Positions 37,022 to 45,734 of a stretch of DNA of 64,000 bases are shown here, in pieces. Made by a program: the position numbers and the translations under genes. Source of the stretch: Candidatus Heimdallarchaeota archaeon (GTDB lineage: Archaea; Asgardarchaeota; Heimdallarchaeia; Hodarchaeales; Hodarchaeaceae); NCBI GenBank assembly GCA_011364965.1, contig RDOB01000006.1, positions 62,001 to 126,000 of the forward strand. Direction: 5' to 3'. A model generated the notes under the pieces. It worked only from the letters and a program-made list of their open reading frames with translations, made no database searches and was not told the origin of the DNA. Numbering within the stretch: the first letter of the stretch is position 1; every line of letters begins with the position of its first letter.

Positions 37022-37513
37022 TCATTTTATTTTATATCCAATTGTTCTAAGGAAAGACTTTCTCTTTTGAATATCTAATTCAGTTTCAATTCCCTTGGGG
37101 GAATTTCCATCTATTACTCCTAGAATCGCTCCTCCCTGTTCCGAACGGGCAATCACGACCTGAGCTGGGTTCGCTGTTGCGCAAAATGTGCTTACAACCT
37201 CTGAAACAGCCTGAACGCGTTTCAAGATGTTTATAGGGAACGAGTTTTTAAAATAAATAATAAATGTGTGTCCTGCGCTGATTTTCATTAGCATTTCTGA
37301 AGCTACCTCTTCTAGCTTTGGATCATTCCCAGCATGCCTTATCAAACAAGGTCCTGAGGCCTCAGAGAAAGCTAACCCGAACTTGATTCCGAATGAACTC
37401 TCAATAACCGCTTCATATAGATCTTCAACAGTTTTTATAAAGTGAGACTGACCTAAGATAATATTTGTTCCGTCTTCAGGAAATTCTAATTCTATTAGGC
37501 TTAATTCAATCAT
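37022..37513 (-). CDS. adenosine-specific kinase
   Basis: About 163 residues matching the archaeal adenosine-specific kinase family along its whole length (GQSHFIKTVEDLYEA near 20-34, KFGLAFSEASGPCLIRHAGND near 44-64, TANPAQVVIARSEQGGAILGVIDG near 114-137). It phosphorylates adenosine with ATP in purine salvage. The ATG at 37513 with GGTGATC just upstream is preferred to the GTG at 37525. Single gene; the gap to the divergent MFS gene is 150 bases. Confidence 0.88.
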   Translation of the reverse strand: MIELSLIELEFPEDGTNIILGQSHFIKTVEDLYEAVIESSFGIKFGLAFSEASGPCLIRHAGNDPKLEEVASEMLMKISAGHTFIIYFKNSFPINILKRVQAVSEVVSTFCATANPAQVVIARSEQGGAILGVIDGNSPKGIETELDIQKRKSFLRTIGYKIK

Positions 37514-37679
37514 TTTGATCACCAAAATTTATATGGAAAACATACTCACATCTTCTCTTGTACTTTTCGAATATTTGTCTTCCTAAAGACTCTGCCTAGT
37601 TTTTATTAACCACATAATTTTGTGGGAAAAATTACCTCGGAATCAGTTTTTCGTATTTTAGCATAAAGAGGTTTAAACA

Positions 37680-38978
37680 GTGAGTACCAATTCCCAGCAA
37701 AAAAGTCGGATTCTAAATTTTCTGCCATTTAAATACCCTAATTTTGGAAAGTTATTCTTCGGACAACTGATTTCAAACATTGGCTCTCAATTTTCATATA
37801 TAGCACTACAATTCCTTGTATATGATTTAACAGGGGAAATAGGTGCTATGGCCTTGCTAGCAATATCAGAAACAATTCCGATGATTCTAATTGGTCCATT
37901 CGCAGGAATTATTATAGATCGAGTTGATCGCAAATATGCAATGATATTTGCAAATTTATCCCAATCTATTATAATTGGCTTAATCCCATTTACAGCATTT
38001 CTCCCCAACCGAATATTTTGGGTTTTTCTTCTAGCTTTTCTCAATTCTACTTGTAATAGATTTTTTTTCCCTGCACGAGGAGCATCTATACCCAAATTAA
38101 TAGATAAAAAAGAAGATTTATTTGCTGCGAATTCACTGAGCGCAGGAGCGTATCAGGTATCAGCTTTAATCGGTCCAATGCTAGCTGGCATCAGTTTAGG
38201 ATTTATCGGTTATGATCTCCCTTTTATATTTGACTCTATCTCCTTTATTATTTCTGCTGTATTTATTTTCTCTATACCACTGAATTTAAAAGCTGATAAA
38301 CAATCAGAGAGTAGTCCGTTAACCGATTTAATCGAAGGTGGAAATTTTATACTTCATTATGCTCCCATTCTCTATCTTCTAGTAATATTTTCTATTTTAA
38401 TGTTTGCAGGAGGAGGATCACTGATACTGATAATCCCTTATTTAGAAGAAGTATTTGGTTTCACTGAGACTGGTCCCAGAGAATTTGTATATGGAGTAAT
38501 GACTGCTATGTCTGCTTCAGTTGGAATGACAGCTGCGTTGTTATTATCTCGTAAAAAACGGCTGAATAGGCCTATATTGGTCATTACGATTTCTTTAATG
38601 ATTGCTGGTTTTATGTTAATAGGGTTTAGTCTCTCGCCCAACATTTACGTTTTAGGATTTTTTTGGATTGGTTTTGGGACAATTGAAGTTTTGGTGGGTA
38701 TACCACTGCAAACACTAGCACAAGAAACCGTTCCTGATCAATTACGAGGAAAAACATTTTCTTTTATTAATTTAAGTATCACCATTTCTCAGATTTTGGG
38801 AATGGGATTAGTTGGAATACTTGCGGAAAGTCCTTTAGGAATCCGAGGTAGTTTATTTGCCAATGGGGTTTTTTTATTAATTGCATTTGTATTTGGAGTC
38901 AACTGGATTACAAGAAAAAGACTAGATGCACAAGCTGAAGAGAAGCGAGTTCTTTTTCACCAATCATCGGGTGAATAA
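37680..38978 (+). CDS. MFS transporter, macrolide-efflux type
   Basis: 432 residues with 12 predicted helices. The FGQLISNIGSQFSYIALQFLVYDLTG N-terminal region and the GIIIDRVDRKYAMI loop between helices 2 and 3 are those of the MFS_3/MefA-like exporters. GTG start. Likely exports a drug or metabolite; substrate unknown. It converges with the helicase gene with no gap. Confidence 0.8.
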   Translation: MSTNSQQKSRILNFLPFKYPNFGKLFFGQLISNIGSQFSYIALQFLVYDLTGEIGAMALLAISETIPMILIGPFAGIIIDRVDRKYAMIFANLSQSIIIGLIPFTAFLPNRIFWVFLLAFLNSTCNRFFFPARGASIPKLIDKKEDLFAANSLSAGAYQVSALIGPMLAGISLGFIGYDLPFIFDSISFIISAVFIFSIPLNLKADKQSESSPLTDLIEGGNFILHYAPILYLLVIFSILMFAGGGSLILIIPYLEEVFGFTETGPREFVYGVMTAMSASVGMTAALLLSRKKRLNRPILVITISLMIAGFMLIGFSLSPNIYVLGFFWIGFGTIEVLVGIPLQTLAQETVPDQLRGKTFSFINLSITISQILGMGLVGILAESPLGIRGSLFANGVFLLIAFVFGVNWITRKRLDAQAEEKRVLFHQSSGE

Positions 38979-40559
38979 TTATGAAACCTGTTCAATTTTA
39001 GCATCGGTTAGTTTCGCATATTCTTGGACTTTTTCCTCTTCGCTTGTACCTTTTAAAACCAATACATATTCTATGCAACCTCGTGCTCGTTCTCGTCTTT
39101 GAGTCATATCATCGAGGTTACTAGTTATATCTAGATGTATGACCACGTCAGCAGCATCTAAGTTGAGACCACGTCCCCCTACTGGAGTGAAAATAAGTAC
39201 ATTTGTATCTTGGTTCTGAAATTGATCTAATATTATCCGTCTGGAATCCTCTGGAGTTTTACCTGTCAAATACCTTACTCCAGGAAAACCTAGAGCTTTT
39301 GTAAGAAGCATATTTGTTTGTTCCCCCAAAGCAATATACCTTGTAAATAAAATTACTTTTGCTCCACGTATTAGATGTTCATGAATAAGATCTATCGCTA
39401 TATCAACTTTTGGATTAATCAAACCTCTCATTGTAGTTTCTTCAGGTTTGTCATAGCGCGGAAGTTCTGATCGATGTGAAATAATAACTGAAGCTAGATC
39501 AAGGAAGTTCTGAAATAGTTCTACGTTTTCATCAGCTTTAATATATTTCAAGAATTCTCCTGGAGTCGAATCGAGGAGTAATAGTCTAGCATGGGTTAAT
39601 TTAAAGAGTTGGACAAAAGCACTTATTAGTTGTTCACGGGATTCATTATCCTGTACGGTGTATTTTGCAATCCGAATCGGAAAGTTCATTTGTGGATCTT
39701 GAAGACGATCTAATACCCCTCCATATGATAATTTAATGATTTCAAGACGAGTGAGGGCTGGATCAAGGATTTCTTGGATAGTACCGATCGGTTTTGTAAG
39801 AGTAGAAGAAATCAGCTGGTCAATTTGACGGTAATCCTCTCGATTAATTTCCCTGATTTGAGTTAAGACTTCATAGGGACTAAGATCAGGTCTTTGCATA
39901 ATATGTGTTCCTTCTCCCAGAATTTTAGCGATATTTTCTACTCGGAATGGATCTCGTGAACCAGTCATTGCTAGAATTGGAAAGTTTCCTAATTGAGATC
40001 TTACAGAAAATAGTTCTTCAAAGAATTTAGACAGCCGAAAACCTGTCATGGATCGAGCGAGTAAATCAGTTGCCTCATCAATACATACTAAATCAATTGC
40101 CTTCAAAATGTCAACATTTAAACGAGATTTTATTTGAAAACGATCATTCATTAGACTAGTAATCGGTGTAAAGATGGCGGTTGATGCAGTATACATTTTT
40201 GTTTTTTGAGCCAATCCCAATCCTTTTCCCCCGGATCTTGGGTCAAAAATATAACCCAGTTGATCAATAAACCCAAATTTCTTTGCCATATCAAGTGCCT
40301 GTCTACATCGAAGTGCTGCAGCTTCTCGAGCTGAGGTGAAGATAAATTTGGCTTTTGGATTGGTTTTTCGGAGATATAGAAATGTTAATAAAGCGATAAT
40401 TGTTTTTCCAGTGCCATATGGATAATTTAATAAAACTGACTGGGGAATTTGACTTACTATTTCTTTAGTGGCTGTAATTTGGTATTCCCTATTATCTATG
40501 GTGAGTCCATGAACTATCTCTGAAAAATCTAACTTGTTTGCCATTATCGCCAAGCTCAA
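38979..40559 (-). CDS. SF2 helicase, Hef/FANCM-like, without nuclease domain
   Basis: 526 residues. Motif I is NYPYGTGKT near 45-53, motif II LVCIDEATDLL near 158-168, motif III LAMTGSR near 201, and the C-terminal lobe has ILFTRY, ILIFTPVGGRGLNLD-like and QRRERARG (motif VI) followed by YVLVLKGTSEEE. The last stretch resembles Hef/FANCM helicases, but there is no ERCC4 nuclease region. Probably remodels branched or duplex DNA in repair. Stand-alone gene; assignment to the Hef group is moderate. Confidence 0.7.
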   Translation of the reverse strand: MSLAIMANKLDFSEIVHGLTIDNREYQITATKEIVSQIPQSVLLNYPYGTGKTIIALLTFLYLRKTNPKAKFIFTSAREAAALRCRQALDMAKKFGFIDQLGYIFDPRSGGKGLGLAQKTKMYTASTAIFTPITSLMNDRFQIKSRLNVDILKAIDLVCIDEATDLLARSMTGFRLSKFFEELFSVRSQLGNFPILAMTGSRDPFRVENIAKILGEGTHIMQRPDLSPYEVLTQIREINREDYRQIDQLISSTLTKPIGTIQEILDPALTRLEIIKLSYGGVLDRLQDPQMNFPIRIAKYTVQDNESREQLISAFVQLFKLTHARLLLLDSTPGEFLKYIKADENVELFQNFLDLASVIISHRSELPRYDKPEETTMRGLINPKVDIAIDLIHEHLIRGAKVILFTRYIALGEQTNMLLTKALGFPGVRYLTGKTPEDSRRIILDQFQNQDTNVLIFTPVGGRGLNLDAADVVIHLDITSNLDDMTQRRERARGCIEYVLVLKGTSEEEKVQEYAKLTDAKIEQVS

Positions 40560-40624
40560 ATAGAATAAGAGGGAGAGCTACTTTTAAAAGCTGTGGAAAA
40601 TTATGAAAACTTTAATTTACACAA

Positions 40625-41146
40625 ATGACAAAGGAATTGGCAATGGAGAAATTAATTGCTACATTGAGAGATAGACGACTGGGAATTCAATATATTTTGA
40701 AAATGGTACCTTTAGAGATCTGGGATTGGAAACCTTCCTCTGAGATGCGTAGTACTGCTGAGTTAGCAAATCATTTAGCTTGTGCTCCATTATCTCTTCT
40801 TGAAGGAGTAAAAGGTTATCTTGGAGATGAACAAAGCTATATTAAACTTGAAGAGAATAATTTGCCATTTAATGCTCAAGGATTAGTAAAAACTTATGAT
40901 GAAGGACTAAATAAATTACTGAGTTACCTCGAGGCTCACATTGATGATGCACATGAGAAAACAATTCAATTCTTTTATCAAAAAACAAAATCTTCATTGT
41001 ATAATGAAGTATTTGGCGAAATCGGGCATGAATGGTTTCATCTTGGGCAATTGTTTACATATTTGAAGCAAAATGGGGTGAATTTGGATATGGGAGCTTA
41101 TTATGGCTATAAGGATCCTGATCCTTCTCGATATCCGAATTCTTAA
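40625..41146 (+). CDS. DinB-fold protein
   Basis: 173 residues of the DinB/YfiT four-helix fold. Three candidate metal-binding histidines are in place: the His of ANHLACAP near 56 and both of GHEWFHLGQL near 133-138. Such proteins are metal-dependent thiol-transferase-like or stress proteins of mostly unknown role. Single gene. Confidence 0.75.
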   Translation: MTKELAMEKLIATLRDRRLGIQYILKMVPLEIWDWKPSSEMRSTAELANHLACAPLSLLEGVKGYLGDEQSYIKLEENNLPFNAQGLVKTYDEGLNKLLSYLEAHIDDAHEKTIQFFYQKTKSSLYNEVFGEIGHEWFHLGQLFTYLKQNGVNLDMGAYYGYKDPDPSRYPNS

Positions 41147-41163
41147 AATATAACCTTAAATAA

Positions 41164-42108
41164 TTAGGATTGTTTAAGTTTAAAAAAATAAAGGGGTTTC
41201 TTTTCAATCAATTTTACTCTATCTGGGTATTTCTTTAAGCAGTAATTAGCAAGTTTTTCAAAAGGAGTGCTAAATGTAACTTGAGAAAATTTGAGTAAAT
41301 AAAGGACCCTTAGGGAGGACTCAAAAAGATAGTGGGCTATTGGACTTCCCCTGTATTCTTCTTTGACATGAAGTTGCCAGATTAACGCATTTTCCTCATC
41401 TATACGTATTATAATCTGGGTAGCAATAATATCTCCCCTATGTAAACAAACTAACGAAGCTTCCTTTATTATCCCCTGATTCGGGTAATTTTGTAGTTTG
41501 TTGAGATGAATCATTACTTGATCAATAAAAGTAAATTGTGGGAAAATTAAAGCTTCTATTGTGTTATAATATCCATCCGAAATTAATTTTGCAACGGGAA
41601 GAGCATATTCTTTTCTCCAAGAATCGATCTTATAGGATTGAGGAAGTTTTACTTGGATTTCTCTAAATAATTCCGTATTCGTACTGAATTTGAATCGTAT
41701 AATCGATTCAAACTGCAAATCTTCTAAATGTGTGTTTATATCCATAGCTCCGAGACTCGGGGATAAATATCTTATTATCCTGACATTTAAATCTCTCATA
41801 AAGTCAATAGATGAGTTTAAGAGGAGTTTTACAGTTCTAGGAGATTCATATTCTGGTATAATAAATAATAAATCTATATTTCCTTCTTTATATTTTTCTC
41901 CTTCTGTATGCAAAAACGTGAATCCGATTGGAGTGCTTTTCGGCGAAATAAGGCCGATTACATATGAATTTGGATTCTTAAGTTGCTGAAGTAATTGACT
42001 TGACGCTTTAGAAGCGATTAATCCCAATTTTTTGATAATCGCATGATGATATTGGTCAAGTAGGTCGCCAAAATGCTGTTCCAGAGAAAATTCAATAGTT
42101 GAGAACAT
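41164..42108 (-). CDS. tandem GNAT-like acetyltransferase
   Basis: 314 residues that look like two GNAT folds in a row. In the C-terminal half, LIWQLHVKEEYRGSPIAHYLFESS near 254-277 follows motif A, though the usual RxxGxG loop reads YRGSPIA. The N-terminal half has a weaker version (INVGNIDLLFIIPEYES-like stretch at about 75-92) and may be degenerate. Substrate unknown. The GNAT assignment is from pattern, not close similarity. Confidence 0.6.
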   Translation of the reverse strand: MFSTIEFSLEQHFGDLLDQYHHAIIKKLGLIASKASSQLLQQLKNPNSYVIGLISPKSTPIGFTFLHTEGEKYKEGNIDLLFIIPEYESPRTVKLLLNSSIDFMRDLNVRIIRYLSPSLGAMDINTHLEDLQFESIIRFKFSTNTELFREIQVKLPQSYKIDSWRKEYALPVAKLISDGYYNTIEALIFPQFTFIDQVMIHLNKLQNYPNQGIIKEASLVCLHRGDIIATQIIIRIDEENALIWQLHVKEEYRGSPIAHYLFESSLRVLYLLKFSQVTFSTPFEKLANYCLKKYPDRVKLIEKKPLYFFKLKQS

Positions 42109-42226
42109 CAGATTATTTCCTTTGATTTAAGAAATTGGGATTAGGGAAGAAATAGAAAATCAATTCATTATTTAATTAATTTATTTCCGGAATTATCGTT
42201 ATTAATGGTTTCCCTCGGAATTTCTT

Positions 42227-42955
42227 CTATGCCAAATCTAATGGAAATAGTAGATTAATCGTATTTTGAGTTAACCAGGCTCTTCCGTTGAAATAAGCTG
42301 CAATATAGGATATGTAATGAGGGATCAGAGGATAATTTTTCAGTTTTGATAGACAAGTATCCTCTGGTATGCTTATACCAATGGATGCTGTCACTGGATT
42401 GATAATATTGAATTCTAGAAATATTTCCTCTGATTCTAACCATACAAGAAGAGTCGTTAGGAAATTTTTAAGGAAAAAATAATTCCCGAGAAAATTTAAA
42501 CTATTTTGTTTAAAAATTGATGGATTAAAGGGTAGATGGAAGTTAAGATGGATTTGACTAGGATTTGGGGTAATTAATCCATCTTGGATAATCTGTATAA
42601 GAGACGTTGAGTAAATTTCAGGAGGAGAAGTTAATAGTTGAATGAAATCAGATGCTATAAGAGTTGCAACTTTCTGACGTTTGCAGGATTGTATTACTGT
42701 CCTAATCATTTCTGGAGTGTTTTGATTATTTGAAATCAGGTATGATCCTAACTCAATTGTATGCGATGCTGTCCGTAATTCATGAATTATAAGATCCATC
42801 CACGGTTTATTTCTTTCAGAATGGGAGAAATGGGTTGGATTTACAAATATAAGTTTTGGAAAGCCTGAAATTGAAGTTTGAAAGAATGTCAAGTTAGAAT
42901 TTTTGATTGTAGCCACTGGAATTGATGGTGTGGATGGATGATAACCTGAAATCAT
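42227..42955 (-). CDS. unrecognised protein, 242 residues
   Basis: Open frame with normal codon use for the window and an ATG start. No signal peptide; two moderately hydrophobic stretches near 152-172. Features: a SHTIELGSYLI segment near 64-74 and a RQKVATLIASDFIQLL strand-helix near 94-109, reminiscent of a phospholipase D-like or regulator C-terminal domain, but no HxK motif is present. No family assigned. The next genes on the strand lie across a 230-base gap containing a partial duplication. Confidence 0.5.
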   Translation of the reverse strand: MISGYHPSTPSIPVATIKNSNLTFFQTSISGFPKLIFVNPTHFSHSERNKPWMDLIIHELRTASHTIELGSYLISNNQNTPEMIRTVIQSCKRQKVATLIASDFIQLLTSPPEIYSTSLIQIIQDGLITPNPSQIHLNFHLPFNPSIFKQNSLNFLGNYFFLKNFLTTLLVWLESEEIFLEFNIINPVTASIGISIPEDTCLSKLKNYPLIPHYISYIAAYFNGRAWLTQNTINLLFPLDLA

Positions 42956-43030
42956 TGCAAATACCTGAGAATAGTAAAGAACTTCATCGAAATTTGAGGA
43001 AAGAATACATAGTGGATTAAAAGGCAGAGT

Positions 43031-43273
43031 ATCCCACTGACGGAGTCCTGACTCGGAGATGATCAGACACCTCCCTTTAGGAATTGTGAAGTATCTTGAC
43101 AGATGATATTATTGCAACATCCTATTTGGTTACCCCCATAGGTTTTCAAAAATCCCACTTGATGGAGTCCTGACTCAGAGATAATCAAACACCTCCTTGT
43201 ATGAATTCAGAATTATCTTGACAGATAATATTATTCTTGAATTCTAACCGTTTATTGCCATAGGTTTTTAAAA
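43031..43273. repeat. two-copy direct repeat of about 122 bases
   Basis: Copy 1 (43031-43151) and copy 2 (43152-43273) align with an offset of 121-122 bases and visible divergence; both begin ATCCCACT, share GGAGTCCTGACTC and end CATAGGTTTT. Copy 2 is the 3' end of the gene 43185-43517 plus its downstream sequence. Copy 1 reads on the minus strand as KTYGGNQIG, CCNNIICQDTSQFLKGGV and stop (43063-43065), a clear relative of that gene's last 28 residues (KTYGNKRLEFKNNIICQDNS and EFIQGGV). It is a leftover of a tandem gene copy. Confidence 0.8.
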
Positions 43274-43517
43274 TTGCCTCACGATTATTAATAGCTTCAA
43301 AATAGAAGTATAAATCGGTAGTTTCCCTTAAAGCAGAGAGAAACGCGGTCAGCTGTGGTTGGATATTGGTAATATCTGTCTTGAAACGGTAATGAATACC
43401 TTTTTTTTTGATATAAAAATCTTTGATGAAAGTAGGTGGGAGGATAGCTAGAAGAATTGCAGCTTCCAGTCTATCGTCCGAAACATTAGTAACTTTTATC
43501 AAGGAGTTGTTCTTCAT
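43185..43517 (-). CDS. unrecognised protein, 110 residues, with duplicated C-terminus
   Basis: A 110-residue protein beginning MKNNSLIKVTNVSDDRLEAA, without signal peptide. Part of the middle (FLSALRETTDLYFYFEAINNREAIL is the longest helical stretch) looks soluble and mixed alpha/beta. No family recognised. That a second, partial copy of its 3' end survives downstream shows the gene family once had a tandem copy. It starts 10 bases after the stop of a tiny exported-peptide frame on the same strand, so the two are probably co-transcribed. Confidence 0.5.
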   Translation of the reverse strand: MKNNSLIKVTNVSDDRLEAAILLAILPPTFIKDFYIKKKGIHYRFKTDITNIQPQLTAFLSALRETTDLYFYFEAINNREAILKTYGNKRLEFKNNIICQDNSEFIQGGV

Positions 43518-43527
43518 TTTTGTCCCT

Positions 43528-43677
43528 TTAATTTCCAGTGGGTGGAGGGGGAGGAATCAGTGTAGGGTCAGCTATACCGAGAGTGGTTTGGAGGAGAAAA
43601 AGTGTAACAAGGAACACAATAGGAATTAATTTTTGAAATATAGTCTTTTTATTCCATTTAAATATGGATTCTTTCAT
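43528..43677 (-). CDS. tiny exported or membrane-anchored peptide
   Basis: From the ATG at 43677, 49 residues: a basic start (MKESIFKWNKKTIFQK), one hydrophobic helix (LIPIVFLVTLFLLQTTLG) and a short tail, IADPTLIPPPPPTGN. This is the layout of a signal peptide followed by a very short proline-rich product. The open frame extends 20 residues upstream, without better features. It directly precedes the 110-residue gene and is divergent from the tandem winged-helix regulator. Small frames are easily spurious, hence the low score. Confidence 0.4.
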   Translation of the reverse strand: MKESIFKWNKKTIFQKLIPIVFLVTLFLLQTTLGIADPTLIPPPPPTGN

Positions 43678-43843
43678 GGATTTTAAAATTAGCAAATTTA
43701 AACTCACCAAATAATATTTCATTTGATGAAAATTCATTTGGTGTTTTTTTTCTAAAATGGGATAGGAAATAAAAATGACAATATCAAAATTTTTTTTTGA
43801 CGTCTAATAGGTTAGATTAAGAGAAAAACATAGGGTTACTCAG

Positions 43844-45286
43844 TTGTCAGAATTAGAATTAAAAGATTTGATTGGAAAATTAGAAGAAGATGGATCTGTT
43901 ACCAATTTCATTCAAGATTTTATGAATTATTGGAGTAAAATCCGACATGGAGCCTCTATTAATGGAAATGTGACAGGATGGAAAGACTGGGATCAAACCA
44001 TGCGAGAACTCCTTCCAATTACCGAGGAACTGCATACAAAATGGAAAAATATTTTCAAAAGAATTGATGGATATATAGACACATTTTCTTCAATTCTTCT
44101 GGAGCTAAAAGGAGGATCAATACTATTTCCAAAACAGATTATTTTTTTTGAATCTGTAAGGGAAGAAGACCTACTTGCACAATTAAAAGCTAATCCTACC
44201 CTTGAAACCCTAGAAATGGTTTTGCTTTCTTTATCTAGTGGTTTTAATCTTAAATTACGTAAGAATGATCTAAGAATTGTTCAAAAAATAGCAAATCCAA
44301 GATTTTCCAAATCTTTAGATCATTTTCCAAAACATAAGGAACTTGCGTATTTCATTAGATCTGATGTTCGGACAGTTTCAAGCAGTCTTTCTTATTTAAT
44401 CCAGAATAATATCCTTTCAACCATTTATCTAATAGATACTGCAAGAATTGGTTATAAAACTTCAGTGTTCTATCATCTAAAATTAGATCAAGAAAAGAGT
44501 ATCTATCCACACATAATCTTATCTTTTCCCTTATCTACCGATAGAAAATTAAATGCAACTGTAGTTCAATACCCCTATAGAGGTACCAAAAAATACTCTG
44601 AGCTTCGTACTTTTTTCAACACAGATCAAATTCAATTAAATAAGGAGTATAGAGGGTGGAATTTTGCTACTCTTACCTCTTATCCTAGCAACCGTTGGAA
44701 TTATCGCCCACCATTAATTCAACCAGGGGGAAGTTGGACTAAAAGGGTTTTATCATCTAATGATGGAATTACTTTCGATTTAAACCCCGAATTTGATCCA
44801 TATGAATTAACATATCGTGAAGCAAGAATATTGGCTTATATCAGTAAATATGGAACCTTTTCTGAAACTGATCTTTCTAAACAGCTCAAAGTAACGAGAA
44901 GTTATATTACTTCTGACTGGAAAGCTCTATTAAGGAGGAAAATCATCTCTAGATTTCCAATTTTTTCTAATTTGGGTTTAGATTCATGGTTTTATATATC
45001 TATAAGAAATTTAACGCTTAACTCTATTTTGACTATGGAGGACATAATTCAACACCTAAAATTTTTCCCCTATTGTAATCTTATTTATAATGATAAGAAA
45101 GGTGATCTCCTCGGTTTAATTTGTCTACCATCGAAATGGGTTAGTTCTTTTATCTTTCAACTTTGCTACCTTCCTAAAATTGTCCCTGGATGCGCCTTTA
45201 ATTATTATATTGGCCCAGATATCCATAATCCATGGGGATTTGACATAGAGGGCACATATAATTGGGAGCTTTCAAAATCCTATTAG
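43844..45286 (+). CDS. tandem winged-helix (Lrp-like) regulator
   Basis: 480 residues, TTG start. Two similar halves: each has a winged-helix segment (about 160-200, LAYFIRSDVRTVSSSLSYL; and about 325-370, LSKQLKVTRSYITSDWKALL) followed by a ligand-domain-like stretch with IGYKTSVFYHL or LGLDSWFYISI. The doubled Lrp/AsnC layout suggests a DNA-binding regulator. The first 150 residues are helical and unknown. It is divergent from the small-peptide/110-residue pair with about 165 bases between, which it may control. Confidence 0.55.
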   Translation: MSELELKDLIGKLEEDGSVTNFIQDFMNYWSKIRHGASINGNVTGWKDWDQTMRELLPITEELHTKWKNIFKRIDGYIDTFSSILLELKGGSILFPKQIIFFESVREEDLLAQLKANPTLETLEMVLLSLSSGFNLKLRKNDLRIVQKIANPRFSKSLDHFPKHKELAYFIRSDVRTVSSSLSYLIQNNILSTIYLIDTARIGYKTSVFYHLKLDQEKSIYPHIILSFPLSTDRKLNATVVQYPYRGTKKYSELRTFFNTDQIQLNKEYRGWNFATLTSYPSNRWNYRPPLIQPGGSWTKRVLSSNDGITFDLNPEFDPYELTYREARILAYISKYGTFSETDLSKQLKVTRSYITSDWKALLRRKIISRFPIFSNLGLDSWFYISIRNLTLNSILTMEDIIQHLKFFPYCNLIYNDKKGDLLGLICLPSKWVSSFIFQLCYLPKIVPGCAFNYYIGPDIHNPWGFDIEGTYNWELSKSY

Positions 45287-45350
45287 CTACGAGCTAAAAA
45301 ACTAACTCTATTTCCAAAAGATAAATGAACTTTCTTTTCAGAGAGTACTT

Positions 45351-45680
45351 CTACTCATCGGTTGGTTTTTCAATTATTACAGAAATCTGTTTCCCTGTTA
45401 GTAATGAAGTCACTACTTTTTTTCGTGCAGCATCTAAGATACGCCAAAACGAGCTTCGACTTATTTTCATTCTTTCTGCAGCTTCTTCTTGAGTTAGATT
45501 TTCCTCATCTATTAATTTCAGAGCCTCGAGTTCTGCAGGCGTTAATTGTAATGTACTACCTCCTTCTATATGGTAAAAGTCGCTAGAAATTGCTGGGGTG
45601 ACTCTAGGACGACCTCCACGGAATCCACGTCCGTATCTTCCTCTTCCATGTCCTCCCCGTCCGCGTTTGAGTCTTGGCAT
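45351..45680 (-). CDS. DUF134 helix-turn-helix protein
   Basis: 109 residues. After a Gly/Arg-rich N-terminus (RGRGGHGRGRYGRGFRGGRP), the region LTPAELEALKLIDEENLTQ near 52-70 and EEAAERMKISRSSFWRIL near 71-88 is the sigma-70 region 4-like helix-turn-helix of the DUF134 family. Presumably a DNA-binding regulator; targets unknown. The RG-rich head is longer than usual and may bind RNA or DNA nonspecifically. Convergent with the tandem regulator. Confidence 0.85.
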   Translation of the reverse strand: MPRLKRGRGGHGRGRYGRGFRGGRPRVTPAISSDFYHIEGGSTLQLTPAELEALKLIDEENLTQEEAAERMKISRSSFWRILDAARKKVVTSLLTGKQISVIIEKPTDE

Positions 45681-45734
45681 AATTTATCAGTAAGTTATTT
45701 TTTATAATTTTTAAAACTTGGGTTCTTTCCGATA

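Noticed and set aside
43031..43273. Repeat pair as CRISPR or insertion-sequence ends
   Set aside because: Only two diverged units in direct orientation, and they encode the tail of the neighbouring gene.
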